NCBI RefSeq assembly: GCF_002434505.1
Contig: NZ_DJKE01000005.1
Coordinates: 310,001 to 374,000, forward strand
DNA: 64,000 nt
Direction of reading: 5' to 3'
From: Brevundimonas sp. UBA6550
Lineage (GTDB): Bacteria > Pseudomonadota > Alphaproteobacteria > Caulobacterales > Caulobacteraceae
Positions 34,129 to 43,568 of the stretch are shown here, piece by piece; positions within the stretch are counted from its first letter, which is position 1, and each line of letters begins with the position of its first letter. The notes below the pieces were generated by a model that saw nothing but the letters and a program-made list of their open reading frames with translations, was not told the origin of the DNA and did not search any database. Both the position numbers and the translations under genes were made by a program.

Positions 34129-34578
34129 ATGCGTCTCGCCCTTTTTCAACCGGACATTCCTCAGAACGTCGGCGCCTGCATCCGGCTTTCGGCCTGTTTC
34201 GGCGTCGATCTGCATGTGATCGAGCCGACGGGCTTCCGTTTCGACGACCGCGCGATGAAGCGCGCCGCCCTGGATTACGGCCCCCTGTCGCACATGACCC
34301 GCCACGCGGACTGGGCCGCCTTTCAGGCCGACCGCCCGGCTGGACGGCTGGTTCTGCTGACCACCAAAGGCGCCACGCCCCTGCCCGACTTCGCCTTCCG
34401 GCCCGACGACATCCTGCTGTTCGGCAAGGAGAGCGCGGGCGCCCCCGACCATGTCCATGCCGCCGCCGACGCCCGCGTCGTCGTGCCGCTGCGAGCGGGC
34501 GCCCGCTCGCTCAACCTGTCGGTCACCGCCGGCATCGCCCTGTGGGAAGGCCTGCGCCAGACCGGACAGGTTGGCTGA
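34129..34578 (+). CDS. trmL: tRNA (cytidine(34)-2'-O)-methyltransferase
   Basis: A 149-residue SPOUT methyltransferase with [16 protein letters not shown] at the start, the knot segments [11 protein letters not shown] and LPLR-like [20 protein letters not shown]. Modifies the wobble position of certain tRNALeu. Divergent from the bc1 operon; the ATG at 34129 has no clear ribosome site and may be near-leaderless. Confidence 0.92.
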   Translation: MRLALFQPDIPQNVGACIRLSACFGVDLHVIEPTGFRFDDRAMKRAALDYGPLSHMTRHADWAAFQADRPAGRLVLLTTKGATPLPDFAFRPDDILLFGKESAGAPDHVHAAADARVVVPLRAGARSLNLSVTAGIALWEGLRQTGQVG

Positions 34579-34606
34579 ACGCTGCGCGCGGTCTAGGACC
34601 GAACCC

Positions 34607-35488
34607 ATGAGCGACGCTTCATTCTCCGATCCGCTCGATCTGAAGACGGTCGAGACCCGCGCCTGGTTCGAACATCTGCGCGACCGTATCCACGCGGCGT
34701 TCGAGGCGCTGGAGGACGCCGCCCCCGCCGATCTGTTTCCCGGCGCCCCCGGCCGTTTCGTCCGCACCCCCTGGGAAAGGCCCGAGGGCGGCGGCGGCGT
34801 GATGGGCATGATGCACGGGCGGCTGTTCGAAAAGGTCGGGGTCCATGTCTCTACCGTCCACGGCAGCTTTCCCGCCGACTACGCGAAGTCCGTGCCCGGC
34901 GCCGACGTCGATCCGCGCTTCTTCGCCACCGGGATCAGCCTGATCTGCCATCCGGTCAGCCCGCGCGTGCCGGCGGTCCACATGAACACCCGCTTCATCG
35001 CCACGACCAGACACTGGTTCGGCGGCGGCGGCGACCTGACGCCGGTGCTGATGGCGGATCGGCGTCAGGATCACCCCGACACCCTGGCCTTCCACGCCGC
35101 CATGAAGGCCGCCTGCGACGCCCACGCCCCGGACTGGCACGCCCGCTACAAGGCCTGGTGCGACGAATATTTCTTCCTGCCGCATCGTCAGGAGCCGCGT
35201 GGCACCGGCGGCGTCTTCTACGATCATCACGACAGCGGCGACTATGACCGCGACTTCGCCTTCACCCGCGACATCGGCCTGGCCTTTCTGGACGTCTATC
35301 CCCGCATCGTCGCCGCCCGCATGGCCGAGCCCTGGACGGCGGAGGAGCGCGAGGAACAGCTGATCCGGCGCGGCCGCTACGTCGAGTTCAACCTGCTCTA
35401 CGACCGGGGCACTATGTTCGGCCTGAAGACCGGCGGAAACGTGGACTCCATCCTGTCGTCCATGCCGCCCGTGGTGAAATGGCCGTGA
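34607..35488 (+). CDS. hemF: Oxygen-dependent coproporphyrinogen III oxidase
   Basis: A 293-residue enzyme of haem biosynthesis. Typical segments: [24 protein letters not shown]-like [37 protein letters not shown] and [21 protein letters not shown] at 34607 gives [10 protein letters not shown]. An oxygen-independent counterpart (hemN) begins at the right edge of the window. Confidence 0.95.
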   Translation: MSDASFSDPLDLKTVETRAWFEHLRDRIHAAFEALEDAAPADLFPGAPGRFVRTPWERPEGGGGVMGMMHGRLFEKVGVHVSTVHGSFPADYAKSVPGADVDPRFFATGISLICHPVSPRVPAVHMNTRFIATTRHWFGGGGDLTPVLMADRRQDHPDTLAFHAAMKAACDAHAPDWHARYKAWCDEYFFLPHRQEPRGTGGVFYDHHDSGDYDRDFAFTRDIGLAFLDVYPRIVAARMAEPWTAEEREEQLIRRGRYVEFNLLYDRGTMFGLKTGGNVDSILSSMPPVVKWP

Positions 35489-35504
35489 TCACTCTTCGTT
35501 GAAT

Positions 35505-35632
35505 CCGCTCATCCCCGCGAAAGCGGGGACCCAGTGTTTTCGTTCGCACGATGTCTGGGATAACGATTTCGACCCCACCCCAAACATTGGTCGCCCAAAG
35601 AACTGGGTCCCCGCTTGCGCGGGGATGAGCGG
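35505..35632. repeat. Palindromic repeat family B
   Basis: A 128-bp element with 31-bp inverted arms carrying one mismatch (outer CCGCTCATCCCCGCG and inner AAGCGGGGACCCAGT). Each arm can itself fold: CCCCGC-GAAA-GCGGGG on the left and CCCCGC-TTGC-GCGGGG on the right. It fills the gap between hemF and the LysR gene, which converge; it may also serve as a terminator. Confidence 0.85.
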
Positions 35633-35643
35633 GCTGGATGCGG

Positions 35644-36519
35644 TCACCCCATCGTCGCCATGAACACGTCGCCCGCCCGGCTGCGATAGCGTTCCTTGTG
35701 CCGCAACAGGCGGAACGGGCGTTCGGGCAGGGTGAAGGGCGCCGTCGCCAGCCGACCGGCGGCCACCGCCGCATAGGCCACGCTTTCGGACAGGGCCGTG
35801 GCGCCCGCCCCCGCCTCGGCCGCCGCCAGCACCGCCTCGTTGGACGGCAGGGTCATGGTCACCGACAGATCGGCGGGATCGACGCCCGCGTCCCGCACCG
35901 CCGCCTCCAGCGTCGAGCGGGTGCCGGACCCGACTTCGCGCAACACCCACGGCTGGCCCGTCAGGTCCCGCGCCTCCAGCCGTCGCAGCCTGGCCCACGG
36001 ATGGTCCGGCGTGACCAGCACCGCCAGCCGGTCCGACCCCACCTGGGTCTGGGACAGGGCCGGTTCGTCCACCGCCCCCTCGACCAGGCCGATCTCTGCC
36101 GCGCCGCTCAGCACCGCCTGCGTCGCCTCGCGCGTATTGCCGATCTCCACCGCCAGTTCGACGCCGGGATAGGCCGCATGGAAATCCACCAGTCGGCGTG
36201 GCAGCCAGTAGCTGGCGATGGTCTGGCTGGCGAACACGGCCAGCCGCCCGCGCCGCAGCGCGCTCATGTCCGCCAGCGCGGCTTCCGCCGCCTGGGCCCG
36301 CGCCAGCACGGCCCTGGCCTCGGGCAGGAAGGCGCGACCCGTTTCGTTCAGCACGATGCCCCGCCCCACCCGGTCGAACAGGCGCACGTCGTGTTCGGCC
36401 TCCAGCGCCGCGATGGCGTTCGACACGGCCGATTGCGTCAGGTTCAGCGCCCGCGCCGCCCCCGTCACATGGTCTCGCTCCGCCACGGCGACGAAGATGC
36501 GAAGACGTTCCAGGGTCAC
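35644..36519 (-). CDS. LysR-family regulator next to YeiH-type exporter
   Basis: A 291-residue LysR protein: N-terminal HTH (LTQSAVSNAIAALEAE, about residues 27-42) and a substrate-binding domain with AVFASQTIASYWLP and GSGTRSTLEAAVRDAG. It starts at a GTG (36519) after GGAG. Divergent from the UPF0324/YeiH gene, as YeiE is to yeiH in enterics, so it is probably its local regulator. Confidence 0.9.
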   Translation of the reverse strand: MTLERLRIFVAVAERDHVTGAARALNLTQSAVSNAIAALEAEHDVRLFDRVGRGIVLNETGRAFLPEARAVLARAQAAEAALADMSALRRGRLAVFASQTIASYWLPRRLVDFHAAYPGVELAVEIGNTREATQAVLSGAAEIGLVEGAVDEPALSQTQVGSDRLAVLVTPDHPWARLRRLEARDLTGQPWVLREVGSGTRSTLEAAVRDAGVDPADLSVTMTLPSNEAVLAAAEAGAGATALSESVAYAAVAAGRLATAPFTLPERPFRLLRHKERYRSRAGDVFMATMG

Positions 36520-36597
36520 GATTGATCTCCAAATCGGATTGAAACGACCATAACTATCCGTTGGACCGGCGTCGAGCCGGGGTGCATCTCAGCGTCC

Positions 36598-37656
36598 ATG
36601 AAGTCCGCCGCCCTTGCCGCCCCCATTGCCGCGCCGCGCCTGGCGACCGTGAAGGCGTTCGGCGGCGCGATCCGTCCCGGCGTCATGCTGTGCCTGCTGG
36701 TGACGCTGGCCGCCATCGGCCTGACCAGCATCGAGCGCGACCTGATCGGCCATGTCTGGCTGGAGCCGCTGATCCTGGCCATCCTGCTGGGCGCCGCCGT
36801 CCGCACCGCCTGGACCCCGGACGCGCGGTTCAAGGCCGGCATCGACTTCTCGGCCAAGACCCTGCTTGAGATCGCGGTGGTCCTGCTGGGCGCCTCGGTC
36901 AGCGCCGCGACCCTGTCGGCCCTGGGCGTGGCCTTTGTGGCCGGCATCTTCGCCCTGGTGGCCCTGGCCATCGTCGCAGGCTTCGGCGTGGGGCGCGCCC
37001 TGGGCCTCAACCCCCGCATGGCCCTTCTGGTGGCCTGCGGCAACGCCATCTGCGGCAACTCCGCCATCGCCGCCGTGGCCCCCGTGATCGATGCGGATGG
37101 CGAGGAGGTCGCCGCCTCCATCGCCTTCACCGCCGTTCTGGGCGTGATCGTGGTCCTGGCCCTGCCGTTGCTGGGCGGCCTGATCCATCTGAACGGCCTG
37201 CAATACGGCGCCCTGGCCGGCCTGACCGTCTATGCGGTGCCCCAGGTTCTGGCCGCCGCCGCCCCCTTCGGCGCCGTCGCGACCCAGACCGGCACGGTGG
37301 TCAAGCTGGTGCGGGTGCTGATGCTGGGGCCGGTGATCTTGGCCCTGTCGCTGATCTTCCGCGACCGCGCGCCCGGCGCCGCAAAGCCCGGCCTGACCCG
37401 CCTGCTGCCCTGGTTCATCGTCGGCTTCCTGGTCATGATCGCCCTGCGTTCGCTGGGCATGATCCCGCAGCCCGCCCTCGCGCCGATGGCCGCCGCGTCC
37501 AGCCTGCTGACCGTCGTCGCCATGGCCGCCCTGGGCCTGCAGACCGACATCCGCGCCGTGGCCCGCGCCGGGGGCCGGGTCGTCGCCGCCGTCATCCTGT
37601 CTCTGGGCGCCCTGGTCCTTCTGGCCCTCGTGCTGATCCGGCTTCTGGGGCTCTAG
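36598..37656 (+). CDS. YeiH/UPF0324 family putative sulfate exporter
   Basis: A 352-residue membrane protein with about ten helices. Conserved signatures: LLGASVSAATLSALG, ACGNAICGNSAIAAVAPVI (residues about 142-160), GGLIHLNGLQYGALAGLTVY, QTGTVVKLVRVLML. The family is named a putative sulfate exporter; substrate in this organism is unproven. Its stop overlaps the converging amidotransferase gene by 4 bases. Confidence 0.9.
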   Translation: MKSAALAAPIAAPRLATVKAFGGAIRPGVMLCLLVTLAAIGLTSIERDLIGHVWLEPLILAILLGAAVRTAWTPDARFKAGIDFSAKTLLEIAVVLLGASVSAATLSALGVAFVAGIFALVALAIVAGFGVGRALGLNPRMALLVACGNAICGNSAIAAVAPVIDADGEEVAASIAFTAVLGVIVVLALPLLGGLIHLNGLQYGALAGLTVYAVPQVLAAAAPFGAVATQTGTVVKLVRVLMLGPVILALSLIFRDRAPGAAKPGLTRLLPWFIVGFLVMIALRSLGMIPQPALAPMAAASSLLTVVAMAALGLQTDIRAVARAGGRVVAAVILSLGALVLLALVLIRLLGL

Positions 37657-38384
37657 ATTCCGCTGCCCTGATCCTCGACCGGCGGCGGGGTCAGCAGCAG
37701 GAAGGCGCGGATCCAGGCGGTCAGCACCGCCCGGTCGTTGGGCCGTTTCAGACTGTCGATCGCCTGGTCCGCCACATCATGCGGGATGCGCGCGCCCCGC
37801 CGCCCCTCGATCAGGGCCGCCGCATAGTCCGGCTGAAACTCCGGGTGGCACTGAAACGAAATGGCGTCCTCGCCCCAGGCCAGACCGGCGTAGGGCGTAA
37901 ACCCGCTGGAGGCGATCACCCGCGCATCGTCCGAGATCGCGACCACCTGGTCCTGATGCGACACCGGAATGGCGATGGTCCGCGCGCGCGGGTGCATCCA
38001 CGGCTCGTTCGCCCGCACGTCGTAACGATGCAGCCCGACGCCCCAGCCCTTGTCCGACTTCTCCACCACGCCGCCGAACGCATGGGCCAGCGCCTGATGG
38101 CCGAAGCAGATGCCGACCAGCCGCGTGCGCCCCCGCGCCGCCCTCAGCCAATCGACCAGCCTGGGTATCCACGGCAAATTGTCATAGACCCCCGCCGCCG
38201 AGCCGGTGACGATGGCCCCCTGAAACGCGGCGGGATCGTCGGGCAGATGGCCCGCCTGCACATTGAACCGCGTCGTCGGCACGCCCTCGCCCAACAGCGC
38301 CCGGAACCGCGCCGGATAGTCGTCGAAGTCGTCCTTCAGATGCTCGGGCGGATGGCCGGTTTCCAGAATGGCGATGCGGGTCAT
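37653..38384 (-). CDS. Class I glutamine amidotransferase-like protein
   Basis: A 243-residue GATase1 protein of the GMP-synthase-like group. The nucleophile elbow GICFGHQALA (Cys about residue 94), and C-terminal CHPEFQPDY (His and Glu of the triad) are complete. The ATG at 38384 gives MTRIAILETGHPPEHL; the longer frame is rejected. Likely a free-standing glutaminase or gamma-glutamyl hydrolase; substrate unknown. Confidence 0.88.
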   Translation of the reverse strand: MTRIAILETGHPPEHLKDDFDDYPARFRALLGEGVPTTRFNVQAGHLPDDPAAFQGAIVTGSAAGVYDNLPWIPRLVDWLRAARGRTRLVGICFGHQALAHAFGGVVEKSDKGWGVGLHRYDVRANEPWMHPRARTIAIPVSHQDQVVAISDDARVIASSGFTPYAGLAWGEDAISFQCHPEFQPDYAAALIEGRRGARIPHDVADQAIDSLKRPNDRAVLTAWIRAFLLLTPPPVEDQGSGI

Positions 38385-38588
38385 GGGCCGAACCCTAACC
38401 GATTGCGTCCCTGGCGCCAGCCGAAACACCGCCCAGCCATACCAATCGACCCGCGCAATCCCTTGCCGCACAAGGGTTTGCGGCGTTCATCACCCAATCG
38501 ACCTATCGCACCCCCGACCTGGGTTATGATGACCGATCGGTCTTTGACATCGTCGTCCGCGCCCAAAACTTGGACTCACTTGGACTCG

Positions 38589-38613
38589 TTGGACTGCTTT
38601 TTTCGCAGTCCAA
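38589..38613. repeat. Hairpin and short repeats after rlmJ
   Basis: TTGGACTGC (38589-38597) pairs with GCAGTCCAA (38605-38613), 9 bp perfect, 4 bases past the rlmJ stop. The heptamer TTGGACT occurs three times in tandem (from about 38570, 38580 and 38589). No U-run follows on the minus strand, so terminator function is uncertain. Confidence 0.5.
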
Positions 38614-38617
38614 GATT

Positions 38618-39424
38618 TCAGAAGGTCCAGACCTCGGCCTTGCCGCCGGCCTCGCCCAGGGCGTTCGCCACCCAGGCGCACACCTCGCGCGCCGCCGTTT
38701 CCGCACCCGCCGGCGGATTGACCACCACCATGGCGCAGCCGTTCATCTTCATCGGATTGGTCAGGGGCCTCAGCCGCGCCTCCGCGACCAGCGTCGGCCC
38801 CGCCCGCCCCTGCAGCTTGCGGATGAAGGCGTCGAAGGTCTCCAGATCCTTCAGCGGCGTCCAGATCGCCACGGTCGCCGACGGATCGCGCCGCACGATG
38901 GCGACCGCCGTCTCGGCCGCGCGGATATAGTCGTCGGGCTTTTCGAACGGCGGGTCGATCAGCACCAGCGGCCCGCGCGCCCTGGCCGCCTCGGCGACCG
39001 CCAGGTCATAGCCGTCGCCCTCGCGCGCCTCGGCGTTCGCGCGCCCCGCCAGCGCCTCGGCCAGCATCCGGCGCACCGGCGGGTTCAACTCGAACCCGAC
39101 ATAGCGCCCGCCCGGCCCCAGGGCATCCGCGATCAGCAGCGGCGATCCCGGATAGAACCGCACGCCGCCCTGCGGGTTGAACCCCGCCACCCGGTCGGCC
39201 AGGGCGTCCATCAGGGGCGGGCGCCCCTCGGCGGTCATCAGCCGCGCCACGCCGGCCTCGGCCTCCTTCGACCGCGCGCCATCCCCCGACAGGTCGTACA
39301 GCCCCGCCCCCGCATGGGTGTCCAGCACCACGGACGGCCGGCCCTGCCCGACCAGCCACAGCACCAGGGCGTGTTTGACCAGATCGGCGAAGTTTCCGGC
39401 GTGAAAGCTGTGGCGATAGTTCAT
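38618..39424 (-). CDS. rlmJ: 23S rRNA (adenine(2030)-N6)-methyltransferase
   Basis: A 268-residue enzyme: N-terminal MNYRHSFHAGNFADLVKHA, SAM site LDTHAGAGLYDL, and catalytic LIDPPFEKPDDY (DPPF/Y motif, about residue 160). Modifies A2030 of 23S rRNA. Full length; ATG start is the family start. Confidence 0.94.
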   Translation of the reverse strand: MNYRHSFHAGNFADLVKHALVLWLVGQGRPSVVLDTHAGAGLYDLSGDGARSKEAEAGVARLMTAEGRPPLMDALADRVAGFNPQGGVRFYPGSPLLIADALGPGGRYVGFELNPPVRRMLAEALAGRANAEAREGDGYDLAVAEAARARGPLVLIDPPFEKPDDYIRAAETAVAIVRRDPSATVAIWTPLKDLETFDAFIRKLQGRAGPTLVAEARLRPLTNPMKMNGCAMVVVNPPAGAETAAREVCAWVANALGEAGGKAEVWTF

Positions 39425-39527
39425 GCCGCCTCGTCCCCCGCCCGGCTCTTGGGGTCAAGCGGAACTCGCCGCCCGCGCGCGGCGTTCGACGCAAGTCCCT
39501 GTAAGGGCGAGGGGAGGAAAGCCGAAA

Positions 39528-39872
39528 ATGGCCAGGACCAGCGAAATCACCGACCGCCAGCGCACCCCGCCCAAGGGCGTCGCGGCCCAGGCGAAACGGG
39601 GGCTGGATCTGCGCGCCAAGCATGATCGCGGCGGCACGGAGGTCGGCGTCAGGCGCGCCCGTCAACTGGCCGATCAGAAGGCGGTTTCGGACGGGGACAT
39701 CAAGGACATCTACGCCTATTTCGCCCGCCACACGGTGGACAAGGCCGGCAAGGGCTGGGCCAGCCGCACGGAACCGTCCGCCGGCTATATCGCCTGGCTG
39801 CTGTGGGGCGGCGATCCGGCCGAACGCTGGATCGGCCGGCTGCACGACCGGCTCGAAAAGGCCGCCGGCTGA
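39528..39872 (+). CDS. Small protein with phage-associated GRGGTEVGV-type domain
   Basis: A 114-residue basic protein from an ATG at 39528 after GGGGAGG. The segment DRGGTEVGVRRARQLAD, then IYAYFARHTVD and SAGYIAWLLWGGDPAERW, is a pattern I know from parts of phage head-morphogenesis or protease proteins and from free-standing small proteins. Function unknown. Its stop overlaps the topoisomerase start (TGATG), so the two are translated together. Confidence 0.75.
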   Translation: MARTSEITDRQRTPPKGVAAQAKRGLDLRAKHDRGGTEVGVRRARQLADQKAVSDGDIKDIYAYFARHTVDKAGKGWASRTEPSAGYIAWLLWGGDPAERWIGRLHDRLEKAAG

Positions 39873-40894
39873 TGGCCGACGGATCGCACGCCTTCGACAT
39901 CGCCGCCGAGGTTCCCAAGGGCCTCAGCTATTGCAGCGACGAGTTCGCGGGCCTGACCCGCCGCCGCGCGGGCAAGGGCTGGTCCTACAGGGACGCCAAG
40001 GGCCAGACCGTCACCGACGCCAAGACCGTGGCCCGCATCCGCGCCCTGGCCATTCCGCCGGCCTGGACCGACGTCTGGATTTGCCCCAAGGCCAACGGCC
40101 ATATCCAGGCCACCGGCCGCGACGTGAAGGGCCGCAAGCAATACCGCTATCACAACGACTGGAGCACGGCCCGGTCCGAGAACAAGTTCGACAAGCTGCC
40201 GGCCTTCTCGCGCGCCTTGCCGAAGCTACGCGACAAGGTCGAACATGATCTGGGCCTGCGCGGCGTGTGCCGCGACAAGGTGCTGGCCACCGCCGTCCGC
40301 CTCTTGGAGATCACCCTGATCCGCGTCGGCAACTCCATCTACGCCAAGCAGAACCGCAGCTATGGCCTGACCACCCTGCACAAACGCCACCTGGACGTGG
40401 ACGGCGCGGCCCTGACGTTCGAGTTTCGCGGCAAGAGCGGCAAGGACCACAGCGTCAGCGTCAAGGACCGCCGTCTGGCCCGCGTGGTACGCCAGCTTGA
40501 GGGCCTGCCGGGCCAGCAGCTTTTCAAATACCGCGCGGCGGACGGCACGCTGTGCCCCGTCGATTCCGACGACGTGAACGCCTACATCCGCGAGGCGATG
40601 GGCGAGCAGTTCTCGGCCAAGGACTTCCGCACCTGGGCCGGCACGGTCTCGGCGGCGCGGGCGCTGCGCGACATGGAGGCGGCGACCTCGCCCACCGACG
40701 CCAAACGAAAGATCACCGTCTGCGTCAAGGCGGTCGCCGGCCTGTTGGGCAACACCCCCACCGTTTGCCGCGCCTCCTACGTCCACCCCAAGGTCTTCGC
40801 CCTGTTCGAGAGCGGCGAGATCGCCACGACCCTGCCCGGATCGGACACAAAGGGGTTCGAAAAAGCCTTGATCAAACATCTGCTTGCCGCCTGA
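39872..40894 (+). CDS. DNA topoisomerase IB
   Basis: A 340-residue bacterial type IB topoisomerase of the poxvirus-like group. Features: N-terminal GWSYRDAKG, IRALAIPPAWTDVWICP, catalytic Arg regions, KDFRTWAGTVSAARAL, and the catalytic Tyr303 in CRASYVHPKVF. It relaxes supercoils by a 3'-phosphotyrosine intermediate. It is translationally coupled to the small phage-like protein upstream. Confidence 0.92.
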   Translation: MADGSHAFDIAAEVPKGLSYCSDEFAGLTRRRAGKGWSYRDAKGQTVTDAKTVARIRALAIPPAWTDVWICPKANGHIQATGRDVKGRKQYRYHNDWSTARSENKFDKLPAFSRALPKLRDKVEHDLGLRGVCRDKVLATAVRLLEITLIRVGNSIYAKQNRSYGLTTLHKRHLDVDGAALTFEFRGKSGKDHSVSVKDRRLARVVRQLEGLPGQQLFKYRAADGTLCPVDSDDVNAYIREAMGEQFSAKDFRTWAGTVSAARALRDMEAATSPTDAKRKITVCVKAVAGLLGNTPTVCRASYVHPKVFALFESGEIATTLPGSDTKGFEKALIKHLLAA

Positions 40895-40995
40895 CCTCAG
40901 CGGTTCTCACGGCTGGCGTTAGAAATCCCCATTTGATCGCTAGGATTTAAGCCCCTCCTCTTCCCGCTCGGCGCATCACGTCGCCGGAGGGGACC

Positions 40996-43398
40996 ATGAG
41001 AACATCCGCAACCGCCCGAGGCCTGCTGTCCGCCACGGCCATCCTGGCCTGCCTGACCACGCCCGCCGTCGCCGCCGCCGCCGCGCCGGACGAGACCGCC
41101 GCCCCCCAGGTGAACACGCCCAGCGTCGCCAGCGTCGGCGACATCGTCGTCACCGCCCGCCGCCGGGACGAACGGGCGCAGGACGTGCCTATCGCCCTGA
41201 CCGTGGTGAACGAGGAGCTTCTGGACCGCACCGGCGCCTATAACGTCGGCCAGGTGACGCAACTGGCTCCCAGCGTCCAGCTGCTGACCTCCAACCCGCG
41301 CAACACCGCCATCACCATCCGGGGCCTGGGCGCCAGTTACGGCCTGGCCAACGACGGGCTGGAACAGGGCGTCGGCATCTATGTCGATCAGGTCTATTAC
41401 GGCCGCCCCGCCACCGCGACCCTGGATTTCGTGGATCTGGACCGGATCGAGATCCTGCGCGGGCCGCAGGGCACCCTGTTCGGCAAGAACACCACCGCCG
41501 GCGCCCTGAACATCACCACCCAGGCCCCGTCCTTCACGCCCGAAGGCCGCGCCGAACTCAGCGTCGGCGACTACGGCTTCCTCCAGGCCAAGGCGACCTT
41601 CTCGGGGCCCATCGTCAACGACAAGGTCGCGGCCCGCTTCTCGGTCGTCTCCACCCGACGCGACGGGGTGCTGGACAATGCGACCACCGGCCAGAAACAG
41701 AACGGCCAGCAGTCGATCAGTCTGCGCGGCCAGCTTCTGTTCCAACCCACAGATCAGCTTCGCGTGCGCCTGTTCGCCGACTACGCCGACCTGACGCCCG
41801 ACTGCTGCACCCAGGTCTATGTCCGGGTGGGCGACACCCAAAAGCCCCTCGACCAGCGTTTCCCGGCCCTGGCCGCCGGTCGCGGCTACAGGCCCGCCAG
41901 CACCGATCCGTACGATCGGATCGCGGATGTGGACGGGGCGATCCAGGCGGATCAGATTCACCGGGGCGTCTCGGCCATCGTCGATTACGATTTCGGCTGG
42001 GCCACCCTGACCTCGGTTTCGGCCTGGCGCTCCTGGGACTGGGGGCCCCGGAACGACCGCGACTACACCGCCCTGGACATCACCCGCCAATCGGCCAACC
42101 CGTCCTGGCAGGATCAGTGGAGCCAGGAGTTGCGCCTGTCCTCCAACGGCGCCCACCGCATCGACTGGACAGCCGGCCTCTACGCCTTCCATCAGGCGGT
42201 GGAGACCCACGGCGTCACGGAATATGGGCGCGACGCCGGCTACTGGCTGATCCCCGCCTATCAGCGCGTCGCCGGGGCGCCTTTTGAGCGCGTGCCCGAC
42301 GGCTTGCTCGACGGCTACACCGTCTTCAACGACAGCCGCATCGAGACGGATTCCTACGCCGCCTTCGCCCAACTGACCTGGAACATCACCGACCGGCTGC
42401 ACCTGACCCCCGGCCTGCGCTACACCAAGGAGGAGAAGTCGGGCCGCTACGCCGCCACGACGACCGGCGGTCCGGCGACGACGGACAGCACCTATATCTC
42501 CCGGCGCAACGGCATCGCCCGCCCGCAAGCCTATGACGCCAGCCTTTCGGACGACGACCTGTCGGGCCAGGTCTCCCTGTCCTACGATGTCAGCGACGAT
42601 GTCCTGACCTACGCCAGCGTCGCGCGGGGCTATAAGTCGGGCGGCATCAACATGGCCGGCATCCCCAATCTGCCGAACGGCCAGCCGTCCCTGACCAACG
42701 CCGTGGTCAAGCCAGAGGTCGTCACCACCTATGAGCTGGGCCTGAAGACCCAGGCCTTCGACCGCCGCCTCACCGCCAATCTGGCGGCCTATCGGACGGA
42801 TGTGGAGGACTATCAGGCCAATGTGGTCGACAGCGGCCCCGGCGCCCTGCGCGGCTATCTGGCCAACGCCGACAAGGTGGTGATCCAGGGCGTCGAACTG
42901 GACGCCTTCGCCCGGCCGAACCAGCATCTCGACCTCTACGCCAATGTCGCCTGGACCGATGCGAAATACGACGCCTTCGCCAACGGCCCCTGCCCGCTGG
43001 AGCGGATCGGCACGACCACCGTCGCCTGCGACCTGTCGGGCCAGGACCTGCCCGGCGTTTCGCCCTGGGCGGCGTCGGTCGGCGGGGAACTGCACGGCCG
43101 GGGCGGCTTCCTCGGTTTGCCGGGCGAGTTCTACGGCGGCGCCGACGCCAGCTACCGCTCCACCTACAACTCCGACGCCTCGGTCTCGCGCTACACCGAG
43201 ATCGAGGGCTACACGATCCTGAATCTGCGGGCCGGTTTCCGCGCCGAGAACGGCTGGGAGGCCTTCGTCTGGGTCAAGAACGCGCTGGACCAGGACTATC
43301 TTCAGTTCGTCAGCGTCCAGTCCGGCAACTCGGGCCTGGTCATCGGCAACCCCGGCGACCCGCGCACGGTGGGGATCACCCTGCGGGCCAAATACTGA
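40996..43398 (+). CDS. TonB-dependent receptor
   Basis: An 800-residue outer-membrane receptor. Signal peptide (about residues 1-28), TonB-box-like GDIVVTARRRDE, plug (residues about 55-165 with IRGLGASYG and VEILRGPQGTLFGKN-type IEILRGPQGTLFGKN), then a 22-strand barrel to a C-terminal aromatic-ended strand (VGITLRAKY). Closest in style to the siderophore/pesticin-like Caulobacterales receptors, but the substrate cannot be named. Strong GGAGGGGA ribosome site. Confidence 0.92.
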   Translation: MRTSATARGLLSATAILACLTTPAVAAAAAPDETAAPQVNTPSVASVGDIVVTARRRDERAQDVPIALTVVNEELLDRTGAYNVGQVTQLAPSVQLLTSNPRNTAITIRGLGASYGLANDGLEQGVGIYVDQVYYGRPATATLDFVDLDRIEILRGPQGTLFGKNTTAGALNITTQAPSFTPEGRAELSVGDYGFLQAKATFSGPIVNDKVAARFSVVSTRRDGVLDNATTGQKQNGQQSISLRGQLLFQPTDQLRVRLFADYADLTPDCCTQVYVRVGDTQKPLDQRFPALAAGRGYRPASTDPYDRIADVDGAIQADQIHRGVSAIVDYDFGWATLTSVSAWRSWDWGPRNDRDYTALDITRQSANPSWQDQWSQELRLSSNGAHRIDWTAGLYAFHQAVETHGVTEYGRDAGYWLIPAYQRVAGAPFERVPDGLLDGYTVFNDSRIETDSYAAFAQLTWNITDRLHLTPGLRYTKEEKSGRYAATTTGGPATTDSTYISRRNGIARPQAYDASLSDDDLSGQVSLSYDVSDDVLTYASVARGYKSGGINMAGIPNLPNGQPSLTNAVVKPEVVTTYELGLKTQAFDRRLTANLAAYRTDVEDYQANVVDSGPGALRGYLANADKVVIQGVELDAFARPNQHLDLYANVAWTDAKYDAFANGPCPLERIGTTTVACDLSGQDLPGVSPWAASVGGELHGRGGFLGLPGEFYGGADASYRSTYNSDASVSRYTEIEGYTILNLRAGFRAENGWEAFVWVKNALDQDYLQFVSVQSGNSGLVIGNPGDPRTVGITLRAKY

Positions 43399-43404
43399 CG
43401 CCAG

Positions 43405-43561
43405 CGTCTCCTCCCTGTCGCGTAGCGATGGGGAGGTGGCGCGGCGCGTCTTCGCGCCGTGACGGAGGGGCTCTGCCCGCATCGCAGGCGTCGGTGGGAC
43501 GTCAAGAGCCCCTCCACCACGCTACGCGCGGTCCCCCTCCCCGCTTCGCAGGGAGGAGACG
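43405..43561. repeat. Palindromic repeat family C, copy 1
   Basis: A 157-bp element bounded by CGTCTCCTCCCTG and CAGGGAGGAGACG, with inner hairpins using CCTCC/GGAGG units (GGGGAGGTGG, CCCCTCCACC). The same vocabulary recurs at 50968-51098. It fills the gap between the TonB receptor and tdh, which converge. Confidence 0.8.
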
Positions 43562-43568
43562 TTGGTCT

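Noticed and set aside
32053..34809. A 1210-codon minus-strand frame covering cytochrome c1 and continuing through petB and beyond.
   Set aside because: Only its last 291 codons (cytochrome c1) are real. The rest is petB, petA and upstream DNA read in the wrong frame.
40897..43482. An 861-codon minus-strand frame opposite the TonB receptor.
   Set aside because: Low-complexity Gly/Val/Arg composition with no motif, while the plus strand encodes a complete receptor.
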